Positions 43,741 to 53,895 are shown, counted from the stretch's first letter. The stretch: DNA of 64,000 bases from Candidatus Gastranaerophilales bacterium (GCA_905235155.1 CAJOKJ010000017.1:62001-126000); one strand, 5' to 3'. A program made the numbers and translations. Notes: generated by a model not told the origin, from the letters alone.

Positions 43741-44577
43741 TTATATAATTTCACATCCTGTCGGAATTGTTTTTAAATCTGTTTTTATCCAAAAGTTTTC
43801 AACCGGATTAATTGTTTTTTCAAGAACGAAGTATGTTGAACCGGAACCTGACATTATGGAGTTTTTATTTGCAAATTTTATTTTTTGTAAATCTTTAAAA
43901 TGATTAAATACTGCTGTTTCTAGGTCATTATATAGCAAAGGTTTTATATCAATATTATTTTTCAGATATTCAATCATTTTGTCGGTATTATTTTTATTTG
44001 GTTTGTTTTTAAGTTCGGCATATTTTTGATATCCTTCTTTTGCACTTATGCCTATATTTGGTTTAATTAAAGAAACTGGATATTCTCTAAATGGTAAGGG
44101 CAATACTTTTTCACCCCTTCCTGTTGCAAGTGTGCATCCGCCTTCAAGACAAACATTTAAGTCAGAACCCAGTATTGCACAAAGCTTGTGTAGTTCTTCT
44201 TTGTTTAGAGGGTTATTAAAGTATTTATTTAAAACCAAAAAAGTTCCTGCTGCATTTGTGCTTCCACCTGCAAGTCCCGCTTCTGACGGAATATTTTTTT
44301 CTAAATATACTGAAATTTTATGTGGTTGTGCACTTATTTTATCCATAAAAAGTGTGATTGCTTTGTGTACAATATTTTTTTCATTATATGGGATATTAGG
44401 GTTTGTTCCTGCTAAAGTAATTTCTGTTTTATCGGATTTTTCTATATTAAAAGTTAAATAGTCATACAAATTAATCATCTGCATAATACTTTTTAATTCG
44501 TGAAATCCGTCAGGTCTTTTTCCTGTAATTTCAAGAGTTAAGTTTATTTTTGCAGGTGTTTTTACTTTAATTTGCAT
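43741..44577 (-). CDS. ispE: 4-diphosphocytidyl-2-C-methyl-D-erythritol kinase
   Basis: GHMP kinase of the non-mevalonate isoprenoid pathway, phosphorylating CDP-methylerythritol. Signatures: VKTPAKINLTLEITGKRPDG, LEKNIPSEAGLAGGSTNAAG (ATP loop), and near the C-terminus IMSGSGSTYFVL. Length 278 is normal. It overlaps the ksgA end by 16 bases, a common ksgA-ispE arrangement. Confidence 0.96.
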   Translation of the reverse strand: MQIKVKTPAKINLTLEITGKRPDGFHELKSIMQMINLYDYLTFNIEKSDKTEITLAGTNPNIPYNEKNIVHKAITLFMDKISAQPHKISVYLEKNIPSEAGLAGGSTNAAGTFLVLNKYFNNPLNKEELHKLCAILGSDLNVCLEGGCTLATGRGEKVLPLPFREYPVSLIKPNIGISAKEGYQKYAELKNKPNKNNTDKMIEYLKNNIDIKPLLYNDLETAVFNHFKDLQKIKFANKNSIMSGSGSTYFVLEKTINPVENFWIKTDLKTIPTGCEII

Positions 44578-45404
44578 AGCTCCTCTGATAATTTGCCGAA
44601 TATTTCTATTGAAAGGCTTTCACCTCGTGTGTTTTCATCTATATTTAAATTTTTAAGTGCTGTTTGTACTTTTTCTTTTTCAAAGCCACCATTTACCAGT
44701 GCATTTTTAATATTCTTTCTGCGTTGTCCAAATGATGCTTTAATTGTTTTTCTAAAATGTGAATAATCAGAAAGTTCTAAACGGGGTTTATCATTGACTT
44801 TTAATTTTACAAGTGCGGAAGTAACTTTTGGTGCCGGATAAAAAGAGCGTTGTCCGACTATCCTTAAAAGAGAACAGTCTGCCCAAAATTGTGATAATAT
44901 TGTTAAAAGTCCGTATTGTTTTCCTTGTGATTTTTCGGTTGCAATAATCCTTCTTGCAACTTCTTCTTGTACCATTAAAATTATTTCAGAAATTGATGCT
45001 CTGTTTTTATTTGTTAAATCATCAATTTCACCCAATAAATGTGCAAGGATAGGACTTGTAATATAATAAGGAATGTTTGCAACAACCTTTAAGTTTTTAC
45101 CTTCTGCAAATTCTGAAATATCTGTTTTTAGGATATCTTTGTGTATAATTTGAAGATTATCTGCATTAAGTTTTTCAAGTTCTTTTATTGCATCTTCGTC
45201 AAGTTCTACGGCTATGACCTTAGAGGCATGTTTTATTAATTGTTCGGTTACAAATCCGACACCCGGACCAATTTCTAAAACGGTGTCGTTTTGTGTCAGA
45301 TTGGCATACTCAATTATATCGTCAATGACTTCGCTATTTATAAGGAAGTTTTGTCCGAGTCTTTTTTTTGTTCTGAAATATTTTGCTCTTTGTAAGTAAT
45401 CCAT
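44562..45404 (-). CDS. ksgA: 16S rRNA (adenine1518-N6/adenine1519-N6)-dimethyltransferase
   Basis: RsmA/KsgA, 280 residues, dimethylates A1518 and A1519 of 16S rRNA at a late stage of 30S assembly. KKRLGQNFLINSEVID, the SAM motif VLEIGPGVGFVTEQL, VELDEDAI, VVANIPYYITSPIL and the FYPAPKVTSALV tail are all present. The last 16 bases overlap ispE. No obvious ribosome site precedes the ATG. Confidence 0.96.
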   Translation of the reverse strand: MDYLQRAKYFRTKKRLGQNFLINSEVIDDIIEYANLTQNDTVLEIGPGVGFVTEQLIKHASKVIAVELDEDAIKELEKLNADNLQIIHKDILKTDISEFAEGKNLKVVANIPYYITSPILAHLLGEIDDLTNKNRASISEIILMVQEEVARRIIATEKSQGKQYGLLTILSQFWADCSLLRIVGQRSFYPAPKVTSALVKLKVNDKPRLELSDYSHFRKTIKASFGQRRKNIKNALVNGGFEKEKVQTALKNLNIDENTRGESLSIEIFGKLSEELCKLK

Positions 45405-45501
45405 ATTACCAGTATATAATAATACAAACAGGTAAATGTTTAAATTTTTTTATTTGATACTTTAATTAGTGTTATGTTAAACTAAGAAAAAGGGGCATAT
45501 T

Positions 45502-46824
45502 GTGGTTGCACTAAAAGAACATTTAGATTTAAAAGCGGTCAGAAAATTATTTACTGATGGTATTAAATTATCTCCAAAGGATTTAAAAGTTGGTATTGAA
45601 TATGAACGTTTGCCTGTTTATTTTGAAACTAATCAATCAGCTTTGTATGAAGGTATTGACGGTATTTGTGAATTTTTACGACTTTATGCAAGAAATGAAA
45701 ATTGGGATTATTTGCTTGATAACAATAATATTATAGGGTTAAAGAAATTACATGATACTATCACTCTTGAGCCCGGAATGCAACTAGAGATGAGCCTTAC
45801 TCCTGAGAAATCAATACAAGAGCTTGAAAATAAAATCAATGATTTGGATGAAAGTCTATTACCGTTGCTTGATGAATTTGGTATACAGCTTTTGAGTTAT
45901 GGAATTTATCCTTTGACTACCTATAAAAATATAAAAATATTGCCAAAACAAAGATATAAAATTATGGCAAATTATCTTTGGGGAATTTTGTCAGATGTTA
46001 TGATGAGAGAAACGGCAGGTATTCAAGCATGCTTTGATTTTGATAGTGAAGAAGATGCTATGCAAAAATTCCGTATTGCAAATATGTTATCTCCTATTGT
46101 AACAGCAATGTGTGCAAATTCAGTGATAAGAGGCGGTGTTGATACCGGATATAAATCTTTTAGAGCTTTGGCTTGGCTAAATACGGATAGTGAAAGGTGC
46201 GGTTTTGCTACCAATTTCAACCGTAGTATGAGTTTTGATGATTATATAAATACTGTTTTAGAAACTCCGGTGATAATGTTTTCAAGGGATGAAAGAATTT
46301 ATGCGACAAATGGTACGATGACTTTGAAACAATTTATGACGAAGGAGTATCAAGGTTTTAACGCTACATTAGATGACTTTAAGCTAAGTGCTAACTTATA
46401 TTTTCCGGATGTCAGATTAAGAAAATTTATAGAAATACGTAATCATGATTGCGTGGGTAAAGGTTTACAATATTCCGTTATTGCTTTTTATAAAGGTATT
46501 TTATATTCAAAATCAGTGTTGAAAGATGTTGACGAATTACTTTCAAAGTTTAAATTTCAGGATTTTGCAGAGCTAAAATATAATGTGCCAAAAAATGCAC
46601 TAAATATAAAACTTGGAAATGTTGCACTTGTAAATATTGCAAAAGATTTGGTTAATTTATCGGAAAAGGGATTAAAAGAACAGGGCTTAGGTGAAGATGT
46701 TTATCTTGAACCTTTGCAAGACTTGGTTTATCAAGGTATTTGTCCTTCCGATATTATTATAAAAAATTGGTATGGTTCTTGGAACAAAGATTTAAATAAA
46801 CTCATAGAATATATAAAATGCTAA
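45502..46824 (+). CDS. gshA: Glutamate-cysteine ligase
   Basis: GCS2-type ligase of 440 residues that joins Glu and Cys, the first step of glutathione or gamma-glutamylcysteine synthesis. VGIEYERLPV at about 32, LEPGMQLEMSLTPEKS, a RETAGIQACFDFDSEEDA block, FATNFNRS and FIEIRNHDC are family features. The start is GTG at 45502 with AAAAAGGGG 8 bases upstream. No gshB follows, so gamma-Glu-Cys may be the end product or gshB lies elsewhere. It is convergent with an exported Cys-rich protein and near a ZIP transporter, a thiol/metal grouping. Confidence 0.93.
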   Translation: MVALKEHLDLKAVRKLFTDGIKLSPKDLKVGIEYERLPVYFETNQSALYEGIDGICEFLRLYARNENWDYLLDNNNIIGLKKLHDTITLEPGMQLEMSLTPEKSIQELENKINDLDESLLPLLDEFGIQLLSYGIYPLTTYKNIKILPKQRYKIMANYLWGILSDVMMRETAGIQACFDFDSEEDAMQKFRIANMLSPIVTAMCANSVIRGGVDTGYKSFRALAWLNTDSERCGFATNFNRSMSFDDYINTVLETPVIMFSRDERIYATNGTMTLKQFMTKEYQGFNATLDDFKLSANLYFPDVRLRKFIEIRNHDCVGKGLQYSVIAFYKGILYSKSVLKDVDELLSKFKFQDFAELKYNVPKNALNIKLGNVALVNIAKDLVNLSEKGLKEQGLGEDVYLEPLQDLVYQGICPSDIIIKNWYGSWNKDLNKLIEYIKC

Positions 46825-46825
46825 A

Positions 46826-46857
46826 AAATAACCCTCTATATAGAGGGTTATTTTTTA
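46826..46857. terminator. Bidirectional terminator between gshA and the Cys-rich gene
   Basis: AACCCTCTATATAGAGGGTT self-complementary stem flanked by A- and T-runs on both sides. Confidence 0.92.
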
Positions 46858-47343
46858 TTTTTCACTACATTGTTTACATTTTTTCTTGAATAATTTGAAT
46901 TTTTTTGTGTGGCAAGAACATTTGCAATCTTCTGAACATTCTTTTTTAACTTTACATTTTTCGCACACTTTACTTTCTGAAGTTTCTGTTGTTGCTTCTT
47001 TTTTGCAATTACATTTTTTGTCTTGGCAACCGCATTTGCAGTCATTTTTTACGCATTCGCATTTCTTTTGGCAATTACATTTGCGGTTTTCACAATTGCA
47101 TTTTTTGTCTTGGCAACCGCATTTGCAGTTATTTTTTACGCATTCGCATTTCTTTTGACAATTACATTTGCGGTTTTCACAATTGCATTTTTTTGCTTGG
47201 CAATCGCATTTGCAGTCATTTTTTACGCATTCGCATTTTTTTTCGCAATTACATTTGCAGTTGCAATTTTCGCAAGCAATTGCACTATTGCTCAAAAACA
47301 AAATCGTACACGCTGCAAATACGCAGGTTAAAATCTTTTTCAT
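46855..47343 (-). CDS. Exported metallothionein-like cysteine repeat protein
   Basis: A 162-residue secreted protein. The start at 47343 has GGAGG 4 bases upstream and gives a signal peptide (MKKILTCVFAACTILFLSNS, cut near IAC). The rest is packed with CxC and CxCxC pairs: 2.7 copies of a 29-residue unit (KKCECVKNDCKCGCQDKKCN...), then a variant C-terminal part (KCKVKKECSEDCKCSCHTKK). This is a metallothionein-like pattern, but exported and repetitive. It should bind soft metals (Zn, Cu, Cd) in the periplasm or outside. It has a textbook promoter and lies beside ZIP and gshA genes. Cysteine ligation presumes a protective redox state, so disulfide bonding is an alternative. Confidence 0.8.
   Translation of the reverse strand: MKKILTCVFAACTILFLSNSAIACENCNCKCNCEKKCECVKNDCKCDCQAKKCNCENRKCNCQKKCECVKNNCKCGCQDKKCNCENRKCNCQKKCECVKNDCKCGCQDKKCNCKKEATTETSESKVCEKCKVKKECSEDCKCSCHTKKFKLFKKKCKQCSEK
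47014..47250 (-). repeat. 87-bp tandem repeat within the Cys-rich gene
   Basis: Units start at plus-strand 47014, 47101 and 47188 (two full, one partial copy). Nearly identical at DNA level, coding 29 residues each with 10 Cys. Copy number probably varies among strains. Confidence 0.92.
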
Positions 47344-47377
47344 AAAGCCTCCAATCTTTCGGGTAACGTACGTAATG

Positions 47378-47406
47378 ATTATAGTCTTAAACAGTACTTT
47401 TGTCAA
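47378..47406 (-). promoter_or_regulatory. Perfect consensus promoter of the Cys-rich gene
   Basis: On the minus strand TTGACA (47406-47401), exactly 17 bases, TATAAT (47383-47378). Just downstream, ACGTACGT (47367-47374) forms a small palindrome, a possible repressor site. The ATG is 35 bases from the -10. Confidence 0.85.
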
Positions 47407-47421
47407 TGTTACACAGAATAA

Positions 47422-47453
47422 AAACGGCGATTTTGTGGAGTGCAAAATCGCCT
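47422..47453 (-). terminator. Terminator after the ZIP gene
   Basis: Minus-strand GGCGATTTTG / CAAAATCGCC stem with a loop of about 10, then GTTTTTATT. Confidence 0.8.
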
Positions 47454-47472
47454 TAACGTATCATAAAGTAAT

Positions 47473-48309
47473 TTACATGTATATAACAATGAGACCGATT
47501 AAAATACCAAGTATTACGAAAAAAGCAGGTAATTTGCTTCTGTACATCAATATAGATTGAGGTAAGATTTCAGCAAATACTACATATAACATTGCTCCAC
47601 TTGCAAAACTTAAACTTAATGCCAAGCCTAATGCACCCATATCTCCAAGCCAATAACCGAGAACTCCACCGATAACAGTTGGAAATCCGCTTAAAGCGGT
47701 AATCAAAACTGCAAATCTTCTTTTTATTCCTCCGTTTATTAATGGAACAGCAATAGCCATGCCTTCAGGTATGTTATGTAGACCTATTAGTATTGCTAAA
47801 ACCAAAGCCGAACCTTTCATTGCTCCTGAATGTGCAAAGGATGCTCCAATTGTCATTCCTTCTGGAATATTGTGTAAAGCAATTGCACAAGCCATAATTA
47901 TTCCTGCAATAAACAATGACAATTTTGTATCTTTTTTCTTTAAGTGTTCTGATAAATGGTTACTGTGTATAATCTCATCTAAGTCATCAGCAGTTTTAGG
48001 ATGTGAAATGTTAATATGATGAACTTCGTGATTTGTCATTTTGTCTATCAATAGGTTTAGCAAATAAACAACCATACACCCTAAAATTATTCCAAAAGAA
48101 ATAATAAAAATATTTGTTTTTGTTTCAACCGCACCTACAATCAAGTCTAAACATACAATTGCCGTCATAACACCGGCAGCAAAACTTAACAATAAACTAG
48201 CTGTTTTTGAAGAATCTCTTTTGAACAAAGAACCGATAGCACCGCCAATACCCGTGCCTCCGATTCCTGATAATGTTGTAACTTTAATTAATAAAATTAG
48301 TGGTTCCAT
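47473..48309 (-). CDS. ZIP-family metal transporter
   Basis: A 278-residue inner-membrane carrier for Zn, Fe or Mn. The start at 48309 (MEPLILLIKV) follows AAAGAG; upstream in-frame sequence is not coding. Eight predicted helices. Helix IV-V metal-binding signatures are repeated: ALHNIPEGMTIGASFAHSG and GLHNIPEGMAIAVPLINGG. The cytoplasmic loop between helices III and IV is His-rich (NHEVHHINISH, EIIHSNHLSEHL), as is typical. Its promoter is flanked by two near-identical palindromic operators, so metal-dependent control is likely. Confidence 0.93.
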   Translation of the reverse strand: MEPLILLIKVTTLSGIGGTGIGGAIGSLFKRDSSKTASLLLSFAAGVMTAIVCLDLIVGAVETKTNIFIISFGIILGCMVVYLLNLLIDKMTNHEVHHINISHPKTADDLDEIIHSNHLSEHLKKKDTKLSLFIAGIIMACAIALHNIPEGMTIGASFAHSGAMKGSALVLAILIGLHNIPEGMAIAVPLINGGIKRRFAVLITALSGFPTVIGGVLGYWLGDMGALGLALSLSFASGAMLYVVFAEILPQSILMYRSKLPAFFVILGILIGLIVIYM

Positions 48310-48322
48310 TGTTTTCTCTTTT

Positions 48323-48342
48323 TTGTTAAGTAAGCCTAACAA
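48323..48342. promoter_or_regulatory. Palindromic operator 1 of the ZIP promoter
   Basis: TTGTTAAGTAAGCCTAACAA, just downstream of the ZIP -10 box. It is the reverse complement of operator 2 with two mismatches. The core resembles DtxR/MntR-type sites (TTAGGnTnGCCTAA), so a metal-dependent repressor is plausible. Confidence 0.6.
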
Positions 48343-48354
48343 CTTTACAAAATT

Positions 48355-48383
48355 ATTATATGCTAAAATAAAAAAAAGAACAA
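48355..48383 (-). promoter_or_regulatory. Promoter of the ZIP gene
   Basis: On the minus strand TTGTTC (48383-48378), exactly 17 bases, TATAAT (48360-48355), lying between the two operator copies. Confidence 0.65.
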
Positions 48384-48388
48384 TGTTA

Positions 48389-48408
48389 TTGTTAGGTTTG
48401 CTTAACAA
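48389..48408. promoter_or_regulatory. Palindromic operator 2 between ZIP and hydF
   Basis: TTGTTAGGTTTGCTTAACAA, upstream of the ZIP -35 box and 22 bases before the hydF start. Repressor binding here could also affect hydF. Confidence 0.6.
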
Positions 48409-48430
48409 AATTTAAATAAAGGATATTACT

Positions 48431-49594
48431 ATGAAAGCATTAAAGTCAATGAGGTTACAAATAGGAGTTTTTGGCAGAACCAATGTTGGTAAATCTTCAT
48501 TTGTGAATAAAATTACGGGACAGGAAATTTCAATAGTATCTGATATTGCAGGCACAACAACCGATGTTGTTGAAAAGTCTATGGAACTTTTACCGATAGG
48601 GCCTGTAACATTTTTAGATACGGCCGGTCTTGATGATTCTTCCGAATTAGGAGAAAAACGTATAGAAAAGGCATTAAAAGTTATAAACCGTTGTGATGTT
48701 GCAGTTTTGATTACTGATAAATATGAATTTGATAATTGTGAAAAAGAAATTATAGAAAGATTTGAAGAACTAAATATAAAATATATAACTGTTATAAATA
48801 AGCAGGATGAAAATTTTGAAAATGATAAAAATTTTCTTGTAACTTCGACATTAAAAGATAAGGCTATTGTTGATAAATTCAAAAAAGAATTAATCAAAAT
48901 CTTACCTGATGAATTTATTAATTCTCCAAAAATTGCAGGTGATTTGGTTAGTGAAAAATCAACTGTTATCCTTGTTATTCCAATTGATAAAGAAGCACCA
49001 AAAGGTAGAATTATTTTACCGCAAGTGCAAACATTGAGAGATTTATTGGATTCAAATTGTATTACTCTTTGTGTAAAAGAAAGTGAATTGAAAGATGCAA
49101 TTAATAATTTAAAAGAATCTCCGTCATTAGTTGTTACGGATTCTCAAGCTTTTAAAACAGTTGCCGAAATTGTGCCTGAAAATATACCTTTAACATCTTT
49201 TTCAATACTTTTTGCAAGGTTAAAGGGGGATTTGAGTGAGTTTATAAAAGGGGCGAATGCAATTAAAAACTTAAAAGACGGTTCAAAGATTTTATTTTTG
49301 GAAAGTTGTACTCACCATGCCATTGATGATGATATTGCAAGGGTAAAAATTCCAAAATTATTAAAGAAATCTACAAATAAAGAGTTAATTTGTGAATATT
49401 TTACAGGACATGATTTTCCTGATGTAAGCGGGTATGATTTGATAATTCATTGCGGGGCATGCATGACGAACAGAAAAGAAATTTTATCCAGAATAATGAT
49501 TGCAAATTCACGTAATGTACCAATTACAAACTATGGAATAGTTATTTCTTATTGTCTTGGAATTTTAGAACGTGCAACAAAAATTTTTTCGTGA
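48431..49594 (+). CDS. hydF: [FeFe]-hydrogenase maturation GTPase HydF
   Basis: A 387-residue scaffold protein on which HydE and HydG build the hydrogenase H-cluster. The GTPase domain has GVFGRTNVGKSSFVNK, SDIAGTTTDVVEK, FLDTAGLDD and NKQD. The C-terminal iron-sulfur part contains ESCTHHAIDDDIARVKIP and IIHCGACMTNRKE, the CxHx(n)CxxC ligand set. Presence implies an [FeFe]-hydrogenase and fermentative hydrogen production. HydE and HydG are not in the window. AAAGGA precedes the ATG. Confidence 0.96.
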   Translation: MKALKSMRLQIGVFGRTNVGKSSFVNKITGQEISIVSDIAGTTTDVVEKSMELLPIGPVTFLDTAGLDDSSELGEKRIEKALKVINRCDVAVLITDKYEFDNCEKEIIERFEELNIKYITVINKQDENFENDKNFLVTSTLKDKAIVDKFKKELIKILPDEFINSPKIAGDLVSEKSTVILVIPIDKEAPKGRIILPQVQTLRDLLDSNCITLCVKESELKDAINNLKESPSLVVTDSQAFKTVAEIVPENIPLTSFSILFARLKGDLSEFIKGANAIKNLKDGSKILFLESCTHHAIDDDIARVKIPKLLKKSTNKELICEYFTGHDFPDVSGYDLIIHCGACMTNRKEILSRIMIANSRNVPITNYGIVISYCLGILERATKIFS

Positions 49595-49628
49595 TATAAT
49601 TTTTATAAATTGGTAAACGGAGTAGAAA

Positions 49629-49910
49629 ATGATTACAGTAAAAGATGTTGAACACGTAGCAAAATTAGCACGTTTAGAGTTAACAGAAGAAGAAAAAGAA
49701 AAATTTACTCGTCAATTGGGTGATGTTCTGAAATATGTTGATCAGATGAATGAAGTTGATACTTCAAGTGTTGAGCCTTTATCTCATCCGATTGATTTTG
49801 TAAACGTCATGAGAGATGACGTAGTTAAATACGAACAAACTAAAGAGGCTTTAATGCAAAATGCTCCTGAAGAAGAAGACGGTTTCTTTAGAGTTCCTAA
49901 AATTAACTGA
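49629..49910 (+). CDS. gatC: Asp/Glu-tRNA(Asn/Gln) amidotransferase subunit C
   Basis: A 93-residue stabilising subunit of the GatCAB complex, which converts misacylated Glu-tRNA(Gln) and Asp-tRNA(Asn). VEHVAKLARLELTEEEKE, LGDVLKYVDQMNEVDT and a C-terminal GFFRVPKIN are diagnostic. It ends with TGA, showing TGA is a normal stop here. gatA and gatB are elsewhere. A TATAAT (49595-49600 region) and CGGAG precede it. Confidence 0.96.
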   Translation: MITVKDVEHVAKLARLELTEEEKEKFTRQLGDVLKYVDQMNEVDTSSVEPLSHPIDFVNVMRDDVVKYEQTKEALMQNAPEEEDGFFRVPKIN

Positions 49911-49932
49911 TAATTAAAGTAAAAAGTTCTAA

Positions 49933-51591
<1,659 letters not shown>

Positions 51592-51599
51592 TTGTAATT

Positions 51600-51638
51600 A
51601 AAGAAGGCTCAAAACATTTGTTTTGAGCCTTCTTTCTT
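51600..51638. terminator. Terminator after pyrG
   Basis: AAAGAAGGCTCAAAACA / TGTTTTGAGCCTTCTTTC nearly perfect 16-base stem with a T-rich tail. Confidence 0.93.
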
Positions 51639-51667
51639 AATAGCCGTATTGCTTATTTATGTTTGTC

Positions 51668-52048
51668 TTACTTTGCTTTATTAAACGCTTTTCTGTTTTT
51701 TATCAATTCTCCGGCAGCAACCGCAACACCGCCAATTATTGCAAGTTTACCTGCTAATGACGAAGTATCTGCTTTTGAAACTTTTTGCATTAATTGGTTT
51801 GCACCTAATATTGTACAAGATGTCAATAAACCTGAAAGTGCGGCTTTTCCTGTTGCAAGGATACCTGTTTTATTTGTTTTTACAAAATTAAATCCTTTTT
51901 TACAAGCATTTTTTGCTTTTTGTGTAGTTGAAATCTCAACTATATCAGCTTGAGGTGTTGTTTGCGGTTTTTGGCATGTACAATTTTGACAAGCAGGGTC
52001 GTTACAACCAAAATTTGTGTTATATGCTTGAATTGAACTAATATTCAT
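51668..52048 (-). CDS. Small hypothetical protein with Gastranaerophilales-like N-terminus
   Basis: A 126-residue protein starting MNISSIQAYNTNFG, a start pattern I associate with Gastranaerophilales. A Cys-rich segment (CNDPACQNCTC) could bind metal. A central helix (NKTGILATGKAALSGLLTSC) and a Gly-rich hydrophobic helix (AGKLAIIGGVAVAAGELI) may insert into membranes. Function unknown. AAGGAAA precedes the ATG. Confidence 0.7.
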   Translation of the reverse strand: MNISSIQAYNTNFGCNDPACQNCTCQKPQTTPQADIVEISTTQKAKNACKKGFNFVKTNKTGILATGKAALSGLLTSCTILGANQLMQKVSKADTSSLAGKLAIIGGVAVAAGELIKNRKAFNKAK

Positions 52049-52117
52049 GATTTCCTTTTTCCTTTACAAATTTTATAAGTTGACTAAAAATAATAATTGA
52101 CTTATTTTTCATAAACA

Positions 52118-52146
52118 TTACAAAATTGTTACGTTTATGTTAAAAT
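52118..52146 (+). promoter_or_regulatory. Promoter of the thioesterase-RluB-coaE operon
   Basis: TTACAA (52118-52123), 17 bases, TAAAAT (52141-52146), the latter inside the recurring TATGTTAAAAT word. Confidence 0.5.
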
Positions 52147-52171
52147 TTTTTTCAAGGAGTATTTATAAGTT

Positions 52172-52576
52172 ATGAAACACGAATTTAAACAAAAAGTTTT
52201 TTATAGTGATACAGATGCTTATGGTGTTGTATGGCACGGTTCATACTTGCGTTGGCTGGAAATGGGCAGAATAGGTCTTTGTGAAGATGCAGGATATTCT
52301 TTATCAAAATTATATGAAAATGATATTACACTTCCGGTTGTTGAATTAAATGTAAGATACAAATCTCAGGCAAAACTTGAAGATGAATTGTTAATTGTTA
52401 CGGAATTGTTTGAAACTTCAAGGCTATCTATGACTTTTGAGCAAAAAATATTAAATGCACAAACAATGAAAATAAATATTGAGGCTAAAGTAAAAGTTGT
52501 AGCAACTCATAATGACGGAATTTTGTACAGAAATTTACCGCAGGGTATGTTAGATTTTGCAGAAAAGGTTAAATAA
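52172..52576 (+). CDS. Acyl-CoA thioesterase, YbgC/4-hydroxybenzoyl-CoA type
   Basis: A hot-dog-fold thioesterase of 134 residues. YSDTDAYGVVWHGSYLRWLE contains the catalytic Asp region (D16-type) of the YbgC/FadM group. Usual length is 130-140. It hydrolyses acyl-CoA or acyl-ACP; the substrate is unknown. Its TAA overlaps the next ATG (TAATG). Confidence 0.9.
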   Translation: MKHEFKQKVFYSDTDAYGVVWHGSYLRWLEMGRIGLCEDAGYSLSKLYENDITLPVVELNVRYKSQAKLEDELLIVTELFETSRLSMTFEQKILNAQTMKINIEAKVKVVATHNDGILYRNLPQGMLDFAEKVK

Positions 52577-53316
52577 TGGCAGTTAAAACAAGATTAAATA
52601 AATATATTGCATCGGCAGGTGTATGTTCAAGGCGTGATGCTGATGTACTTATTGAACAGGGTAAAGTTCTTGTAAACGGTAAAAAAGTCAATGAGTTAGG
52701 TTTTCTTGTAGGGGAAAAAGATAAAGTTTTTATTGACGGTAAGTTAATTTTGCCTAAAAAACATGAATACTATAAATTTTATAAACCGGCAGGGTACATA
52801 ACAACATCTGAAGATGAAAAGGGTAGAAAAACTATTTACGATGTGTTACCTGAAAATATGAAATCTTTAAAACCTGTCGGCAGATTGGATAAAGATTCAA
52901 CGGGTTTGTTGATTATGACAAATGATGGTGATTTGATTAATGATTTAACTCATCCGTCCATAAAAGTTCCTAAAGTTTATATTGTAAGAATAGACGGGCG
53001 TATTAATCAAAATCATATTGACCAAATGGCATCAGGAATTGAAATTGAAGAAGGTAAAATTGCTTATGCAGAGGTTGATGTTATTGAAATTTCTAATAAA
53101 ACTACATTAATGGAAGTCGTTTTATATCAAGGATTAAATCGTCAAATCAGAAAAATGTTTGATTTTCTCGGGTTTCAGGTAGAAAGTTTAAAACGAATTC
53201 AGCATGCTACAATTCAATTGGAAGGACTTAAAAAAGGTGAATTTAAGCCAATAAAGCCAAAACAAATAAAAGAATTAAAAACATATCTAAACAAGATAGC
53301 AGGAAAAGATGCTTAA
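52576..53316 (+). CDS. 23S/16S rRNA pseudouridine synthase, RsuA/RluB family
   Basis: A 246-residue enzyme with an N-terminal S4 domain (LNKYIASAGVCSRRDADVLI) and the catalytic domain containing PVGRLDKDSTGLLIMTNDGD with the catalytic Asp in GRLDKDSTG. LNRQIRKMFDFLG is the conserved C-terminal block. RluB-like rather than RluA because of the S4 domain. It overlaps both neighbours (1 and 8 bases), so an operon. Confidence 0.93.
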   Translation: MAVKTRLNKYIASAGVCSRRDADVLIEQGKVLVNGKKVNELGFLVGEKDKVFIDGKLILPKKHEYYKFYKPAGYITTSEDEKGRKTIYDVLPENMKSLKPVGRLDKDSTGLLIMTNDGDLINDLTHPSIKVPKVYIVRIDGRINQNHIDQMASGIEIEEGKIAYAEVDVIEISNKTTLMEVVLYQGLNRQIRKMFDFLGFQVESLKRIQHATIQLEGLKKGEFKPIKPKQIKELKTYLNKIAGKDA

Positions 53317-53890
53317 AATTGCTATTGTTGGAAATATTGCATCAGGGAAATCGACTGTTGAAGATTATATATCTTCAAAAGGTTATTCCGTATATGATAC
53401 TGATAAAATTTCCCACGAGATATTAAATTATTCAAAAGATGAAATTAAGGCTGCTTTTTGCAAATATGATATTCTTGAAAAGAATCAAATATCAAGGAAA
53501 AAAATTGCTGAAATTGTTTTTGCAAACAAAGAAGAAAAACAAAAACTTGAAAACATTATTTATCCAAAATTAAAGCAAAATTTATCAGAAATATTTGATA
53601 ATTGTAAAAGTAGAGTAGTATTTGTTTCAGTCCCATTACTTTTTGAAGTTGGTTGGCAAAATTTATTTGATAAAATTATTTTTGTTAAAGCAGATGATGA
53701 TATACGTTTAAGTCGTTTAATGAAAAGAAATAATTTGACAAAAGAACAGGCATTGTTAAGAATTAACTCTCAAAAACCCCAAGCAGATAAGGTTATGCGG
53801 TCAGATTTTATTATTTGTAACAATGATGATATTATATCCTTGCAAAAACAAACAGATGAGATTATAATTTTGCTAGAGGATATGGAGTAA
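53309..53890 (+). CDS. coaE: Dephospho-CoA kinase
   Basis: Last step of coenzyme A synthesis. P-loop GNIASGKSTVEDY, YDTDKISHEIL, PLLFEVGWQNLFDKIIFV and RLMKRNNLTKEQAL are typical; 193 residues is normal. It overlaps the pseudouridine-synthase gene by 8 bases. Confidence 0.95.
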   Translation: MLKIAIVGNIASGKSTVEDYISSKGYSVYDTDKISHEILNYSKDEIKAAFCKYDILEKNQISRKKIAEIVFANKEEKQKLENIIYPKLKQNLSEIFDNCKSRVVFVSVPLLFEVGWQNLFDKIIFVKADDDIRLSRLMKRNNLTKEQALLRINSQKPQADKVMRSDFIICNNDDIISLQKQTDEIIILLEDME

Positions 53891-53895
53891 ACCAC

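Noticed and set aside
46886-47560. Long plus-strand frames opposite the Cys-rich gene
   Set aside because: They mirror the 87-bp repeat on the other strand, lack ribosome sites and have implausible Phe/Leu/His composition.
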